The notes beneath the pieces were generated by a model. It did no database searches. It saw only the letters and a list, made by a program, of their open reading frames with translations, and had not been told where the DNA came from. Shown piece after piece: positions 1 through 8,621 of a stretch of 64,000 nt of DNA (the stretch's first letter is position 1; every line of letters begins with the position of its first letter). A program made the position numbers and the translations under genes. The stretch comes from Sphingomonas beigongshangi (GTDB taxonomy: Bacteria; Pseudomonadota; Alphaproteobacteria; Sphingomonadales; Sphingomonadaceae), in the NCBI RefSeq assembly GCF_016820445.1, contig NZ_JADHDT010000005.1:124001-188000 (forward strand). Reading direction: 5' to 3'.

Positions 1-147
1 CCGGTCGGCGCTGCGCTTGCCGCAAACGGTGATGTCGGTGCTGCTCCGATCGTAGCGGCAAGGCTGTTCGACGAAAGGCTGTCCGATGCGGATCGGTGGC
101 GAAGCAGCGGCGGCTTCGGCCTGGATCAGCAACAACGCGACGAGCAT
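1..147 (-). CDS. N-terminal fragment of a secreted hypothetical protein (runs off the left edge)
   Basis: Reading leftward from an ATG at 147, 49 codons stay open to the window edge, so only the N terminus is visible. Residues 1-15 are hydrophobic and alanine-rich and look like a signal peptide. They are followed by a short exported segment with cysteines at 30 and 42 and the motif DITVCGKR at 38-45, a kind of motif I associate with small secreted proteins of sphingomonads. The function is unknown and I cannot name a family. The coding call rests on the clean signal-peptide start and the open frame. Confidence 0.6.
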   Translation of the reverse strand, partial: MLVALLLIQAEAAAASPPIRIGQPFVEQPCRYDRSSTDITVCGKRSADR

Positions 148-199
148 CGGGCACTCCCGTACGGGTTACGGCTTATGGTCGCGCGTCAATGTGGCCAAA

Positions 200-631
200 T
201 CAAGCCGTGATGGGCGCGACGTTCAGCCTTGGGATCTCGATCGCCGGGCAGCGATCCATGACCACCGTCAGGCCTGCCGCTTCGGCACGTGCCGCTGCCG
301 CGTGATTGACGACGCCCAACTGCATCCACACGGCCTTGGCGCCGATCGCGATCGCCTCATCCACCGCGAGGCCGGCCGCCTCGGGACGGCGGAAGATGTC
401 GACGATATCGATCGGATCGCCGAGCTGGCCGAGCTCGCGGAAGACGAATTCGCCATGGACGTGCTCGCCGGTGATCTGCGGGTTCACCGGGATCACGCGA
501 TAGCCGTGCCGCTGCAGCATCTCCATCACGCCATAGGACGGCCGGTCCGGCCGGTCCGACGCGCCAACCATCGCGATCTTCCGCGCATTCTCCAGCAGCG
601 TCTTGATCCCGGCATCGTCGGTCAGCGGCAT
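200..631 (-). CDS. CoA-binding protein (YccU-like Rossmann fold)
   Basis: A 143-residue single-domain protein of the CoA-binding (CoA_binding_2, YccU-like) family. After a short N-terminal helix, residues 19-34 carry the glycine/serine nucleotide-binding turn (MVGASDRPDRPSYGV), then the strand RVIPVNP at 45-51 and IDIVDIFRR further on, which are typical family blocks. The full length matches the family. The physiological ligand or partner of these proteins is poorly known; CoA binding is inferred from the fold. It is transcribed leftward, the same way as mrp upstream, with about 50 bases between them, so co-transcription is possible. Confidence 0.85.
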   Translation of the reverse strand: MPLTDDAGIKTLLENARKIAMVGASDRPDRPSYGVMEMLQRHGYRVIPVNPQITGEHVHGEFVFRELGQLGDPIDIVDIFRRPEAAGLAVDEAIAIGAKAVWMQLGVVNHAAAARAEAAGLTVVMDRCPAIEIPRLNVAPITA

Positions 632-684
632 GACAGGTCTCCCTCAGGTGCAGCAGCTATAGCGCGAGCGGCGGCGCTGGGTTC

Positions 685-1632
685 CTATCGGTCTTCCAGC
701 CAATGCGCGACCCGGGCGGCGATCGGCGCGAACACGCGATCCCCCTTGTCCGCGGCCGGTGGCCGCCCGGCGTCGCTCGCGATGCGAATGTCGATCGCGA
801 GCGGGACCCGCCCTAGGAAGGGCAAGCCGAGCTGCGCCGCGGTCGCCTCTGCGCCACCGCGACCGAATGGGTCCGACACCTCGCCGCAATGCGGACAGGC
901 ATAGCCGGCCATGTTCTCGACCAGTCCGATCACCGGCACGCCGGCCTTGTCGAACAGGTCGATGGCACGCGTCGCATCGATCAGCGCCAGGTCCTGCGGC
1001 GTGGAGACGATCACCGCCCCTGCCGGCTTGTATTTCTGCACCATGGTGAGCTGCACGTCGCCCGTACCCGGCGGCAGATCCAGGACGAGCGTGTCGGTCG
1101 CGCCCCAATCCGCCTCGACCAGCTGGCCGAGTGCGCCAGCCGCCATCGGTCCACGCCACGCCAGCGCGCGCCCCGGTTCCACCAATTGGCCCATGGACAG
1201 CATCGGTACGCCAAAAGGCGTCGGCACCGGATCCAGCACCTTGTCCTTGGCGGTCGGCCGGATGCCTTCGGCGGACATCAGTCGCGGCTGCGACGGGCCA
1301 TAGATGTCCGCGTCGACCAGCCCCACGCGCCGGCCCGCGCGGGCCAAGCCGATCGCCAGATTGGCGGCGATCGTCGACTTCCCGACGCCGCCTTTGCCGC
1401 TCGCCACCGCGACGATGCGCCGCCGCACCCGCTCGGCTGTGACGATCACGCGCAATTCGCCGTTCCATGCGGTCGCAGCGGCGGCGCGGACCTCCGCCTC
1501 CAGCGCGTCGCGGGCTTCGGGCGGCAGGCCCGTCGCATCGAGTACGATGCCCGCGCGCACCCCTTCGATCCGCACCGTTGCGCGTGCGCCCGCCGCGGCG
1601 GCGATCGCCTGCTTCAATCCGTTTTCGTCCAT
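685..1632 (-). CDS. mrp: Mrp/ApbC/NBP35-type P-loop ATPase, Fe-S cluster carrier
   Basis: A 315-residue protein of the Mrp/NBP35 family, cytosolic ATPases that hold and deliver Fe-S clusters. The deviant Walker A SGKGGVGKST lies at about 78-87, followed by DADIYGPSQP and a CPHCG motif near the C-terminal third; the two cysteines bind the bridging cluster in this family. A short N-terminal DUF59-like region precedes the ATPase. I chose the ATG at 1632 because it gives the usual MDENGL-type start. An in-frame ATG at 1686 would add 18 residues and overlap the divergent hflK start. The promoter must lie in or beside hflK's 5' end. Confidence 0.9.
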   Translation of the reverse strand: MDENGLKQAIAAAAGARATVRIEGVRAGIVLDATGLPPEARDALEAEVRAAAATAWNGELRVIVTAERVRRRIVAVASGKGGVGKSTIAANLAIGLARAGRRVGLVDADIYGPSQPRLMSAEGIRPTAKDKVLDPVPTPFGVPMLSMGQLVEPGRALAWRGPMAAGALGQLVEADWGATDTLVLDLPPGTGDVQLTMVQKYKPAGAVIVSTPQDLALIDATRAIDLFDKAGVPVIGLVENMAGYACPHCGEVSDPFGRGGAEATAAQLGLPFLGRVPLAIDIRIASDAGRPPAADKGDRVFAPIAARVAHWLEDR

Positions 1633-1705
1633 GTCGCGGTCGCAGATAAGATAGCTTCCCCGGCTTGGCACTGTTTTTCCGCGCATGCCCTCCTATAAAG
1701 GCGTC

Positions 1706-2839
1706 ATGAAGATCCTGCCGGGCCGCCGGGCACGCCCCTCCGTCCTTCCTCCCGCTCTGGCCGTCGAACCGCCGAAAAGCCCGTGGGGGCAGGGCGATGA
1801 TCCTTCGGGTAACGGTCCGCGCAACCCCTGGGCGGTGCCGCCCGGCGGTCGCAGGGCGAATCAGCGCCCGACCGCGCTCGATGAATTCCTCAAGAAGGCG
1901 CGTGGCGGCGACGGCGGCGGGTCGGGAAATGGCGGCGGCGGGTTCGGCGGTCTGCCGGGCGGAACCAGCGCACGGGGACTGTGGCTGATCGGCGCGGGCA
2001 TCATCCTTCTCGTCTGGATTTTGTGGACGTCGATCCATCCGATCGCGCCGCAGCAGCGCGGCGTCGTCACGCGCTTTGGCCGGTATGTCGAGACGCTCAG
2101 CCCCGGCATCGCGCTGACGCTGCCGGCGCCCATCTCCAACGTCGTCAAGGTCGACGTGCAGAACATCCGGGTGGAGGATTTCCCGGAGGGCGGTGGCGAG
2201 AACCTGATGCTGACCGGCGACCAGAACATCATCGACCTCGCCTATTCGGTGCGCTGGACGATCGCCAATCCGGAGGACTATGTCTTCCAGATCGACAAGC
2301 CCCGCGAGACGGTGCGCGCGACGGCGGAGAGCGCGATGCGCGAAGTCGTCGCCAACATGACGCTCGACCAGGCGCTCGGGCCGGGCCGCCCCGTGATCGA
2401 GGCGCAGGTGCAGGAGCGCATGCAGAAGGTGCTCGACGACTATAACGCGGGCATCCGCGTCGCCGGTGTGGGCATCAAGCAGGCCGATCCCCCGGCACGC
2501 GTCAACGACGCGTTCAAGGACGTCACCGCCGCGCAGCAGGACGCGCAGGGGGCCCGGAACCAGGCGCAGTCCTACGCCAAGCAGATCGTCGCCCAGGCCG
2601 AAGGCGAGGCGGCGCAGTTCGACAAGGTCTACGAGCAATACCGCCTTGCGCCCGACGTGACGCGGCGGCGGATGTACTACGAAACGATGGAAGCCGTTTT
2701 GGCCAAGACCGACAAGACGATCGTCGAGACCCCGGGCGTCATCCCCTATCTGCCGATCGCTCCGGGCCGCAAGCTGCCCGAACCGCAGACCGGTGACGCA
2801 GCGACAGCCAGCGCCCCGGCGCAGGGAGGCGGCCAGTGA
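1706..2839 (+). CDS. hflK: HflK, membrane subunit of the FtsH-regulating HflKC complex
   Basis: A 377-residue stomatin/prohibitin-family protein. A proline- and glycine-rich cytoplasmic N-terminal tail (about residues 1-88, including a run of GGGSGNGGGG type) precedes one membrane span at 91-110, then the SPFH domain with the family phrases QRGVVTRFGRY and GLxLTLPxP-like text, and a charged coiled coil. HflK with HflC forms a large periplasmic cage around FtsH. I prefer the ATG at 1706 (AAAGG upstream) to the in-frame ATG at 1685. It is followed by hflC with a GTGA stop/start overlap, so the two are translationally coupled. Confidence 0.93.
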   Translation: MKILPGRRARPSVLPPALAVEPPKSPWGQGDDPSGNGPRNPWAVPPGGRRANQRPTALDEFLKKARGGDGGGSGNGGGGFGGLPGGTSARGLWLIGAGIILLVWILWTSIHPIAPQQRGVVTRFGRYVETLSPGIALTLPAPISNVVKVDVQNIRVEDFPEGGGENLMLTGDQNIIDLAYSVRWTIANPEDYVFQIDKPRETVRATAESAMREVVANMTLDQALGPGRPVIEAQVQERMQKVLDDYNAGIRVAGVGIKQADPPARVNDAFKDVTAAQQDAQGARNQAQSYAKQIVAQAEGEAAQFDKVYEQYRLAPDVTRRRMYYETMEAVLAKTDKTIVETPGVIPYLPIAPGRKLPEPQTGDAATASAPAQGGGQ

Positions 2840-3711
2840 GCGGCCTTTGGCGCAATCCCGTCACGCTCGGGCTCGCCGCGCTCGTCGCGGTGATCCTGCT
2901 CGCGGCCACCGTCACGATCGTGCCGGAAACGCAGCAGGTCGTCGTCCTGCGCTTCGAGCAGCCGGTGCGGACCGTCAACGCCTGGCGATCCGGCGAGGTG
3001 TTCGGCCGTACGGGCGCGGGTCTCATCGCGCGCATCCCGTTCGTCGATCGGCTGGTCTGGCTGAACAAGCGCATCCTCGACGTCGACTATGACAACCAGC
3101 AGGTGCTCTCCTCTGACCAGCTGCGGCTGGAGGTGGATGCCTTCGCGCGATTCCGCATCGTCGATCCGCTGAAGGCGGTGAACGCGACCGGCAGCACATC
3201 GTCGACCGAAACGCGGATCACCGACGCATTGCGTCCGCTGCTCGGCAGTTCGATCCGCAACGAGCTCGGCAACCAGCCGTTCGCGACCTTGCTTTCGCCC
3301 GAACGCGACCAGGTGATGGACAATATCCAGGCGCGCCTGCAGCGGCTCGCCAGCCAATATGGCGTGCAGATCGTCGACGTCCGCATCAAGCACGCCGACC
3401 TGCCCGACGGCAGCCCGCTCGATCGCGCCCTGGCCCGCATGCGCACCGCCCGCGAGCAGCAGGCGACGACGATCCGGGCGCAGGGCAACAAGGAGGCGCA
3501 GATCATCCGCGCCGACGCCGACGCGCAGGCCGCGCGCATCTATGCGCAAAGCTTCACCAAGGATGCCGGCTTCTACGACTTCTATCGCGCCATGCAGTCG
3601 TATCGCCGGACCTTCGGGGCAGCGGGCGGACAGGCGCCGGAAGGGTCGACGTCGATCATCCTGTCGCCGAACAACAGCTATCTTCGCGAGTTCGAGGGCA
3701 AGGGGAAATGA
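2836..3711 (+). CDS. hflC: HflC, partner of HflK
   Basis: A 291-residue SPFH-domain protein with an N-terminal membrane span (about 6-24), then the band-7 domain (VVVLRFEQPVRT, RIPFVDRLVWLNKR) and a long charged coiled coil ending in the DFYRAMQSYRR segment typical of HflC. It starts with GTG at 2836, overlapping the hflK stop, as expected for a complex made in fixed ratio. The gene ends just before a strong hairpin at 3718-3756, so hflK-hflC is probably a two-gene unit, with the periplasmic protease gene downstream having its own promoter. Confidence 0.93.
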   Translation: MSGLWRNPVTLGLAALVAVILLAATVTIVPETQQVVVLRFEQPVRTVNAWRSGEVFGRTGAGLIARIPFVDRLVWLNKRILDVDYDNQQVLSSDQLRLEVDAFARFRIVDPLKAVNATGSTSSTETRITDALRPLLGSSIRNELGNQPFATLLSPERDQVMDNIQARLQRLASQYGVQIVDVRIKHADLPDGSPLDRALARMRTAREQQATTIRAQGNKEAQIIRADADAQAARIYAQSFTKDAGFYDFYRAMQSYRRTFGAAGGQAPEGSTSIILSPNNSYLREFEGKGK

Positions 3712-3717
3712 CGATCC

Positions 3718-3756
3718 GGTGGAAGGTCGACGTTCCCGCGGGAGCCTTCCACCTTT
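3718..3756 (+). terminator. Intrinsic terminator after hflC
   Basis: A perfect 9-bp stem, GGTGGAAGG at 3718-3726 pairing with CCTTCCACC at 3745-3753, is followed by TTT. It lies 6 bases after the hflC stop and before the protease gene. Confidence 0.7.
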
Positions 3757-3785
3757 CAGCCGCGTTCATATTCAAGCGACGTTCA
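3755..3785 (+). promoter_or_regulatory. Cluster of TTCA repeats upstream of the Do-like protease gene
   Basis: TTCA occurs at 3755, 3765, 3771 and 3782, all on the coding strand, with two of the four in the context TTCAGCCG. The cluster ends about 65 bases before the protease start. Similar TTCA-plus-TCAC elements lie upstream of the two glycine-zipper genes at 41053 and 42352. It may be a binding site for an envelope-stress regulator, but I do not recognise a known consensus. Confidence 0.35.
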
Positions 3786-3849
3786 GCCGATTTGGTCCAC
3801 TAAGGCACCGATCTTAGCGGCACCAATGACAGAAGAGGACCCAAGTCTA

Positions 3850-5409
3850 GTGCGCAACGCCTACGCCATCACCAGTGCACTCCTCCTCGGCGGCGCGGCC
3901 GCCACCCTGGCCCTCCAGCCCTCCACCGCGCAGGTCGCGCAGAACGAGCCCGGCGCGATCCAGGCGAGCGCGCCGCGCGCCGGCGCGCCGATGAGCTTTG
4001 CCGACATGGTCGCCAAGCTGCAGCCCGCGGTGGTCAACATCTCTACCAAGCAGACGATCGTCCAGCGTCAGCAGGCCAATCCGTTCGCCGGAACGCCTTT
4101 CGGCGATCTGTTCGGCGGCATGGGCGGTCAGGGCGCGCCGGTGAAGCGCGAGGGCGCCTCGCTCGGCTCCGGCTTTCTGATCTCGCCCGACGGCTATGTC
4201 GTGACCAACAACCACGTCATCGCGCCGGGCGCGCAGGGCGCGACGGTCAATTCGATCACGGTCACGCTCAACAACAAGCAGGAATATACCGCGCGCGTGA
4301 TCGGCAAGGACCAGGATTCGGACCTGGCGCTGCTCAAGATCGACGCCAAGGACCTGCCCTTCGTGAAGTGGGGCGACAGCAGCCGCTCGCGCGTCGGCGA
4401 CTGGGTGCTCGCGATCGGCGAGCCTTTCGGCCTGGGTGGCACGGTGACGGCGGGCATCATCTCGTCGATCAACCGCGTCACCGGTCAGGGCGGTGCCTAC
4501 GACCGCTTCATCCAGACCGACGCGTCGATCAACCAGGGCAATTCCGGCGGCCCGATGTTCGACATGAACGGCAATGTGATCGGCATCAACTCGCAGATCT
4601 TCAGCCAGTCGGGCGGAAACATCGGCATCGGCTTTGCCATCCCCGCCTCGATCGCACGGCCCATCATCGACACCTTCATGAAGGGCGGCAAGATCACGCG
4701 CGGCTATATCGGCGTGACGATCGGCGGCGCGGTCGACGACGACAAGGCGGCCGCGCTCGGCATCCCGAAGAATCAGGGCGAGCTGATCGCCCGTGTCGAG
4801 CCGAACGGCCCCGCCGCGAAGGGCGGCTTGCGTTCGGGTGACGTCGTCGTCCGCATCAACGGCCAGCAGGTTACGCCGGACCAGACGCTGACCTATCTCG
4901 TCTCCAATCTGCAGCCCGGCACGACCGCACGCTTCGATGTGCTCCGTGGTGGTCAGCCGGCCTCGGTCAACATTCAGGTCGCAACGCGTCCGTCCAATGA
5001 CCAGCTGCTTGCCCAGGCGAACGGCGGCGACGACACCGGCGGGTTCGGCCCCAACGACCCGCAGAGCGATGGGTCGGATGACGATGACAGCAGCGGCGCC
5101 GTCCAAGGCGCCGGCGGGCCGCTGGGCCTCAACGTCCAGCCGCTGACCCCGGGCATCGCTCGCGCGATCGGAGTCGATCCGACGACGCAGGGCGTGGTGA
5201 TCGCCAGCGTCGACGCCTCCAGCGATGCGGCGGGCAAGCTGCGGCGCGGCGACGTCATTTCGTCGGTCAACGCCGTGCCGGTGCGTACCGCTGCCGATGT
5301 CGCGCGCCTCGTCGCGCAGGCCAAGGCGGCCGGCCGTACGCAGGTGCTCGTCCTCGCGCAGCGCGGCCGCGGCGCAGCGCAGTTCCTGACGCTCAAGATC
5401 GGCAAGTAA
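3850..5409 (+). CDS. degP: Do-like periplasmic serine protease (DegP/MucD type)
   Basis: A 519-residue HtrA/Do protease that degrades or refolds damaged envelope proteins. Residues 1-28 are a signal peptide. The trypsin-like domain has the full triad: His122 (TNNHVI), Asp158 (DSDLALLKI) and Ser232 (NQGNSGGPMF). Two PDZ domains follow (about 285-385 and 425-515), separated by an acidic, glycine-rich linker (DDTGGFGPNDPQSDGSDDDD). I chose the GTG at 3850 because GAGGA lies 10 bases upstream and the signal peptide then begins cleanly; an ATG at 3826 has no ribosome site. It follows hflKC, another membrane quality-control unit, and a terminator closes it at 5438-5476. Confidence 0.93.
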   Translation: MRNAYAITSALLLGGAAATLALQPSTAQVAQNEPGAIQASAPRAGAPMSFADMVAKLQPAVVNISTKQTIVQRQQANPFAGTPFGDLFGGMGGQGAPVKREGASLGSGFLISPDGYVVTNNHVIAPGAQGATVNSITVTLNNKQEYTARVIGKDQDSDLALLKIDAKDLPFVKWGDSSRSRVGDWVLAIGEPFGLGGTVTAGIISSINRVTGQGGAYDRFIQTDASINQGNSGGPMFDMNGNVIGINSQIFSQSGGNIGIGFAIPASIARPIIDTFMKGGKITRGYIGVTIGGAVDDDKAAALGIPKNQGELIARVEPNGPAAKGGLRSGDVVVRINGQQVTPDQTLTYLVSNLQPGTTARFDVLRGGQPASVNIQVATRPSNDQLLAQANGGDDTGGFGPNDPQSDGSDDDDSSGAVQGAGGPLGLNVQPLTPGIARAIGVDPTTQGVVIASVDASSDAAGKLRRGDVISSVNAVPVRTAADVARLVAQAKAAGRTQVLVLAQRGRGAAQFLTLKIGK

Positions 5410-5437
5410 ACCGGCGGACCTGTCCGACCGACGCGAA

Positions 5438-5476
5438 GGGTCGCCGCTCCCGGGAGGATCGGCGGCCCTTTTCTTT
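5438..5476 (+). terminator. Intrinsic terminator after the Do-like protease
   Basis: A 9-bp stem with one G-T pair, GGGTCGCCG at 5438-5446 against CGGCGGCCC at 5460-5468, is followed by TTTTCTTTT. This is a classical rho-independent terminator. Confidence 0.85.
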
Positions 5477-5525
5477 TGCGCCCGCGGACGGGTATCACGT
5501 GGATACGGGTCACAGGAGCGGCAGC

Positions 5526-7169
5526 ATGGCGGACGGCATCTTCATCGGCGCGGGCGAGGGCGGTGCCGATCCGCAGAGCCTCGATCTCCGGCGCGCCAAT
5601 CGCCACGGCCTGATCGCCGGTGCCACCGGTACCGGCAAGACGGTGACCCTTCAGGGGATCATCGAGGGCTTTTCGAAGGTCGGCGTCCCCAGCTTCGTCG
5701 CCGACGTGAAGGGCGACCTGTCGGGCCTAGCGATGGCGGGATCGCCGACCGCGAAGACACATGCCGCCTTTGCCGCGCGTGCCGCGGAGATCGGCGACAC
5801 CGGCTGGGCCTATGCCGACACACCGGTGCAATTCTGGGACCTGTATGGCGAACAGGGCCATCCGATCCGCACCACCGTGTCGGAGATGGGGCCGCTGCTC
5901 CTCGCCCGGCTGATGGACCTCAACGAGGTGCAGGAAGGCGTGCTGACCATCGCCTTCCACGTCGCCGATACCGAGGGCCTGCTGCTCATCGATCTCGACG
6001 ATTTGCAGGCGATGCTCGTGCATTGCGCGGAGCGGGCGGACGAACTGACGACGACCTATGGCAACGTGTCCAAGCAGTCGATCGGTGCGATCCAGCGCGC
6101 CCTGCTCCAACTGCGCACACAGGGCGGCGAGAAGTTTTTCGGCGAGCCCGCGCTCGACCTCGACGACTTCCTGACCACGGACGACAAGGGGCGCGGCATC
6201 GTCAACCTGCTCGCCGCCGACAAGCTGATGGCCGCGCCCAAGCTGTACGCCACCTTCCTGCTGTGGCTGATGAGCGAGCTGTTCGAGCATCTCCCCGAAG
6301 TGGGCGATCCGGACAAGCCGAAGATGGTCTTCTTCTTCGACGAGGCGCACCTGCTGTTCGACAATGCGCCCGACGCCCTGCTCGACAAGATCGAGCAGGT
6401 CGTGCGGCTGATCCGGTCGAAGGGCGTCGGCATCTATTTCATCACGCAGAACCCGATCGACGTTCCCGACAAGGTCGCCGGGCAGCTCGGCAACCGCGTC
6501 CAGCATGCGCTGCGCGCCTTCACGCCGCGTGATCAGGCGGCGGTCCGCTCCGCGGCGGAGACGTTCCGCGCCAATCCCGGCGTCGACGTCGCCACGGCGA
6601 TCACCGAACTCAAGGTCGGCGAGGCGCTCGTCTCGCTGCTCCAGCCCGATGGCGCGCCGTCGCCGGTGACGCGGACGCTGATCGCGCCGCCCGCCAGCCG
6701 TGTCGGGCCCGTGACGCCCGACGAGCGGCGCGTGATGATCCAGACCGACGCGATCGGCGCGAAGTACGACACCGTGGTGGACCGCGAGTCCGCCGAGGAG
6801 ATCCTTGCCGCCAAGACGCAGGAGGCCGCCGCCGCCGCCGCCGAGGCGCGCGCGAAGGACGATGCCGAGAAGGCCGCCGCGCTGCAGGCCAAGGAAGAGG
6901 CGAAGGCCGCGAAGGAGGCGGCGCGCACCGCCGCGGCGCAGGAAAAGGCGGAAGCGCAGGCGCGGCGCGAGGCCGAGCGGGAGGCCGCCAATTCGCCTTG
7001 GTCGAAAGCGATGACGTCCGCTACCCGCGCCGCGTCCAGCTCGATCGGGCGGCAGGTGGCGAACGAGATCGGCAAGCAGGTGTTCGGCACCGGCCGCGGG
7101 CGGAGCAGTGGCGGCGGGCTCGTCGGCACGGTGCTGCGCAGCGTGCTCGGCAATCTGATGCGGCGGTGA
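5526..7169 (+). CDS. HerA-like ATPase of the DUF853 (YjgR) family
   Basis: A 547-residue P-loop ATPase. The Walker A GATGTGKT is at 32-39 and the Walker B block VFFFDEAHLLFD is near 267-278. A later SKGVGIYFITQNP segment is typical of HerA/FtsK-like ATPases of the DUF853 group. About residues 420-490 form a long Ala/Glu/Lys/Arg coiled coil, then a basic tail. Cellular role is not established; E. coli YjgR is likewise poorly known. The start at ATG 5526 is fixed by AGGAG seven bases upstream, in preference to an upstream in-frame GTG at 5499. It stands alone between the protease terminator and the M20 gene. Confidence 0.88.
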   Translation: MADGIFIGAGEGGADPQSLDLRRANRHGLIAGATGTGKTVTLQGIIEGFSKVGVPSFVADVKGDLSGLAMAGSPTAKTHAAFAARAAEIGDTGWAYADTPVQFWDLYGEQGHPIRTTVSEMGPLLLARLMDLNEVQEGVLTIAFHVADTEGLLLIDLDDLQAMLVHCAERADELTTTYGNVSKQSIGAIQRALLQLRTQGGEKFFGEPALDLDDFLTTDDKGRGIVNLLAADKLMAAPKLYATFLLWLMSELFEHLPEVGDPDKPKMVFFFDEAHLLFDNAPDALLDKIEQVVRLIRSKGVGIYFITQNPIDVPDKVAGQLGNRVQHALRAFTPRDQAAVRSAAETFRANPGVDVATAITELKVGEALVSLLQPDGAPSPVTRTLIAPPASRVGPVTPDERRVMIQTDAIGAKYDTVVDRESAEEILAAKTQEAAAAAAEARAKDDAEKAAALQAKEEAKAAKEAARTAAAQEKAEAQARREAEREAANSPWSKAMTSATRAASSSIGRQVANEIGKQVFGTGRGRSSGGGLVGTVLRSVLGNLMRR

Positions 7170-7282
7170 GGCGACGGCGCCCGTGCTTGCGGCGCCAAGC
7201 GACGCACGGGCGATGACAAAGCCGTGACAACCGCGCGCTATCGGCGCACAAACGGGCGAACCGATCAACAGGAGCCAAGACG

Positions 7283-8500
7283 ATGACCCTCGACACCATC
7301 GACCGGGTCGACTGGGCCGCTGCCGGCGAGTCCGAGCTCGACACCGTCGTCGCGCTGCGCCGGGCGATCCATGCCGAGCCGGAGGTCGGGCTGCACTGCC
7401 CACTGACCACCGAGAAGGCGAAGGCCGCGCTCGCCGGCCTGCCGCTCGAGATCCACGACAGCACGTCGACCACCGGTTTCATCGCGATCCTGCGCGGGCA
7501 GCGCGGCGACAACGGTCGTACCGTGATGCTGCGCGGCGACATGGATGCCCTGCCCATGGCGGAGGAGACGGGTCTTCCCTTTGCCAGCACCCACGAAGGC
7601 AAGATGCACGCCTGCGGCCATGACGCGCATACGGCGATGCTGGTCGGCGCCGCGCGCGCCTTGTCCGCGCGCCGCGACCAGCTGCCCGGCACCGTCGTCT
7701 TCATGTTCCAGCCGGGCGAGGAGGGGCATCACGGCGCGCGCTTCATGATCGACGATGGCCTGCTGGCGAAAGCCGCGCCCGACGCCGCCTTCGCGCTCCA
7801 TGTGTCGCCCAACGCGCCGGCCGGGCTCGTGGTGACGCGGGGAGGGCCGATCATGGCGTCCGCGGACACCGTGCACGTCGTCGTCACGGGGCGCGGCGGC
7901 CACGCGGCGATGCCGCACGACTGCCTCGATCCGATCCCCGTCGCGTGCGAGATCGTGCTCGCGCTCCAGACGTTCATCGCGCGCCAGGTCGCCGTGACCG
8001 ATCCCGCGGTCCTTTCCATCACCAAGATCCAGGCTGGCAGCGCGCACAATGTCGTGCCGGGCGAGGTGCGGATGCTCGGCACGCTGCGGACGCTGTCGGA
8101 AGCGACGCGGGCGACGATGCGCGACGCGCTGCAGCGGATCGCGACCCATATCGCCGCGGCGCACGGCGCGACCGCGGAGGCCTGGGTCGACCCCGGCTAT
8201 CCCGTCACCGTCAATGACCCGCGCGGCGCGGCGTTGATCGAGGCTTGCGCGCAGGACCTGTCCGCGGGCGGCTTCATGACGATGCCGCAACCGATGATGG
8301 GCGCGGAGGATTTCTCCTATGTCCTGCAACAGGTGCCCGGCGCCTTTGCCTTCGTCGGCTTCGCGCCGGAGGGCAGCGATCCCGCCACCAATCCGCCACT
8401 GCACAATACGCGCATGCAGATCGAGGAGGCGATGATGGCGAAGGGCGTCGCCCTGCACTGCGCCATGGCGACCCGTTTCCTAGAGCACGGGTTCGCATGA
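7283..8500 (+). CDS. M20-family amidohydrolase (hippurate/N-acyl-amino-acid hydrolase type)
   Basis: A 405-residue metallo-amidohydrolase of peptidase family M20D. Visible metal-site and catalytic blocks are MRGDMDALPMAEETG, HACGHDAHTAML (near 109-120), PGEEGHHGARFMIDDG and MGAEDFSY. A dimerisation (lid) domain occupies the middle. Members cleave N-acyl or N-benzoyl amino acids or act as carboxypeptidases; the substrate cannot be read from sequence. There is no signal peptide, so it is probably cytosolic. AGGAG lies seven bases before the ATG. No obvious operon partner. Confidence 0.9.
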   Translation: MTLDTIDRVDWAAAGESELDTVVALRRAIHAEPEVGLHCPLTTEKAKAALAGLPLEIHDSTSTTGFIAILRGQRGDNGRTVMLRGDMDALPMAEETGLPFASTHEGKMHACGHDAHTAMLVGAARALSARRDQLPGTVVFMFQPGEEGHHGARFMIDDGLLAKAAPDAAFALHVSPNAPAGLVVTRGGPIMASADTVHVVVTGRGGHAAMPHDCLDPIPVACEIVLALQTFIARQVAVTDPAVLSITKIQAGSAHNVVPGEVRMLGTLRTLSEATRATMRDALQRIATHIAAAHGATAEAWVDPGYPVTVNDPRGAALIEACAQDLSAGGFMTMPQPMMGAEDFSYVLQQVPGAFAFVGFAPEGSDPATNPPLHNTRMQIEEAMMAKGVALHCAMATRFLEHGFA

Positions 8501-8580
8501 ACCGCACCCGCGCTGGCGGGGGCGGCCGATAAGGTGATCCCATGCCGGAAGCGGGGCGTCCCGCTTGCGTAAAGATCGAT

Positions 8581-8617
8581 CGGACCCGGGCGGGCGAGGC
8601 GCGCCCGTCCGGGTCCG
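8581..8617 (-). terminator. Hairpin between convergent genes, probable terminator
   Basis: A 16-bp GC-rich stem with one G-T pair, 8581-8596 against 8602-8617, with a five-base loop. It lies just past the oxygenase stop on the minus strand and after the M20 gene on the plus strand. Flanking T-tracts are weak, so efficiency is uncertain. Confidence 0.6.
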
Positions 8618-8621
8618 GAGC

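Noticed and set aside
644..2638. Open frame of 664 codons on the minus strand across mrp and hflK
   Set aside because: It is antisense to two clear genes in the usual high-GC shadow frame; the translation is arginine-rich and has no family motif.
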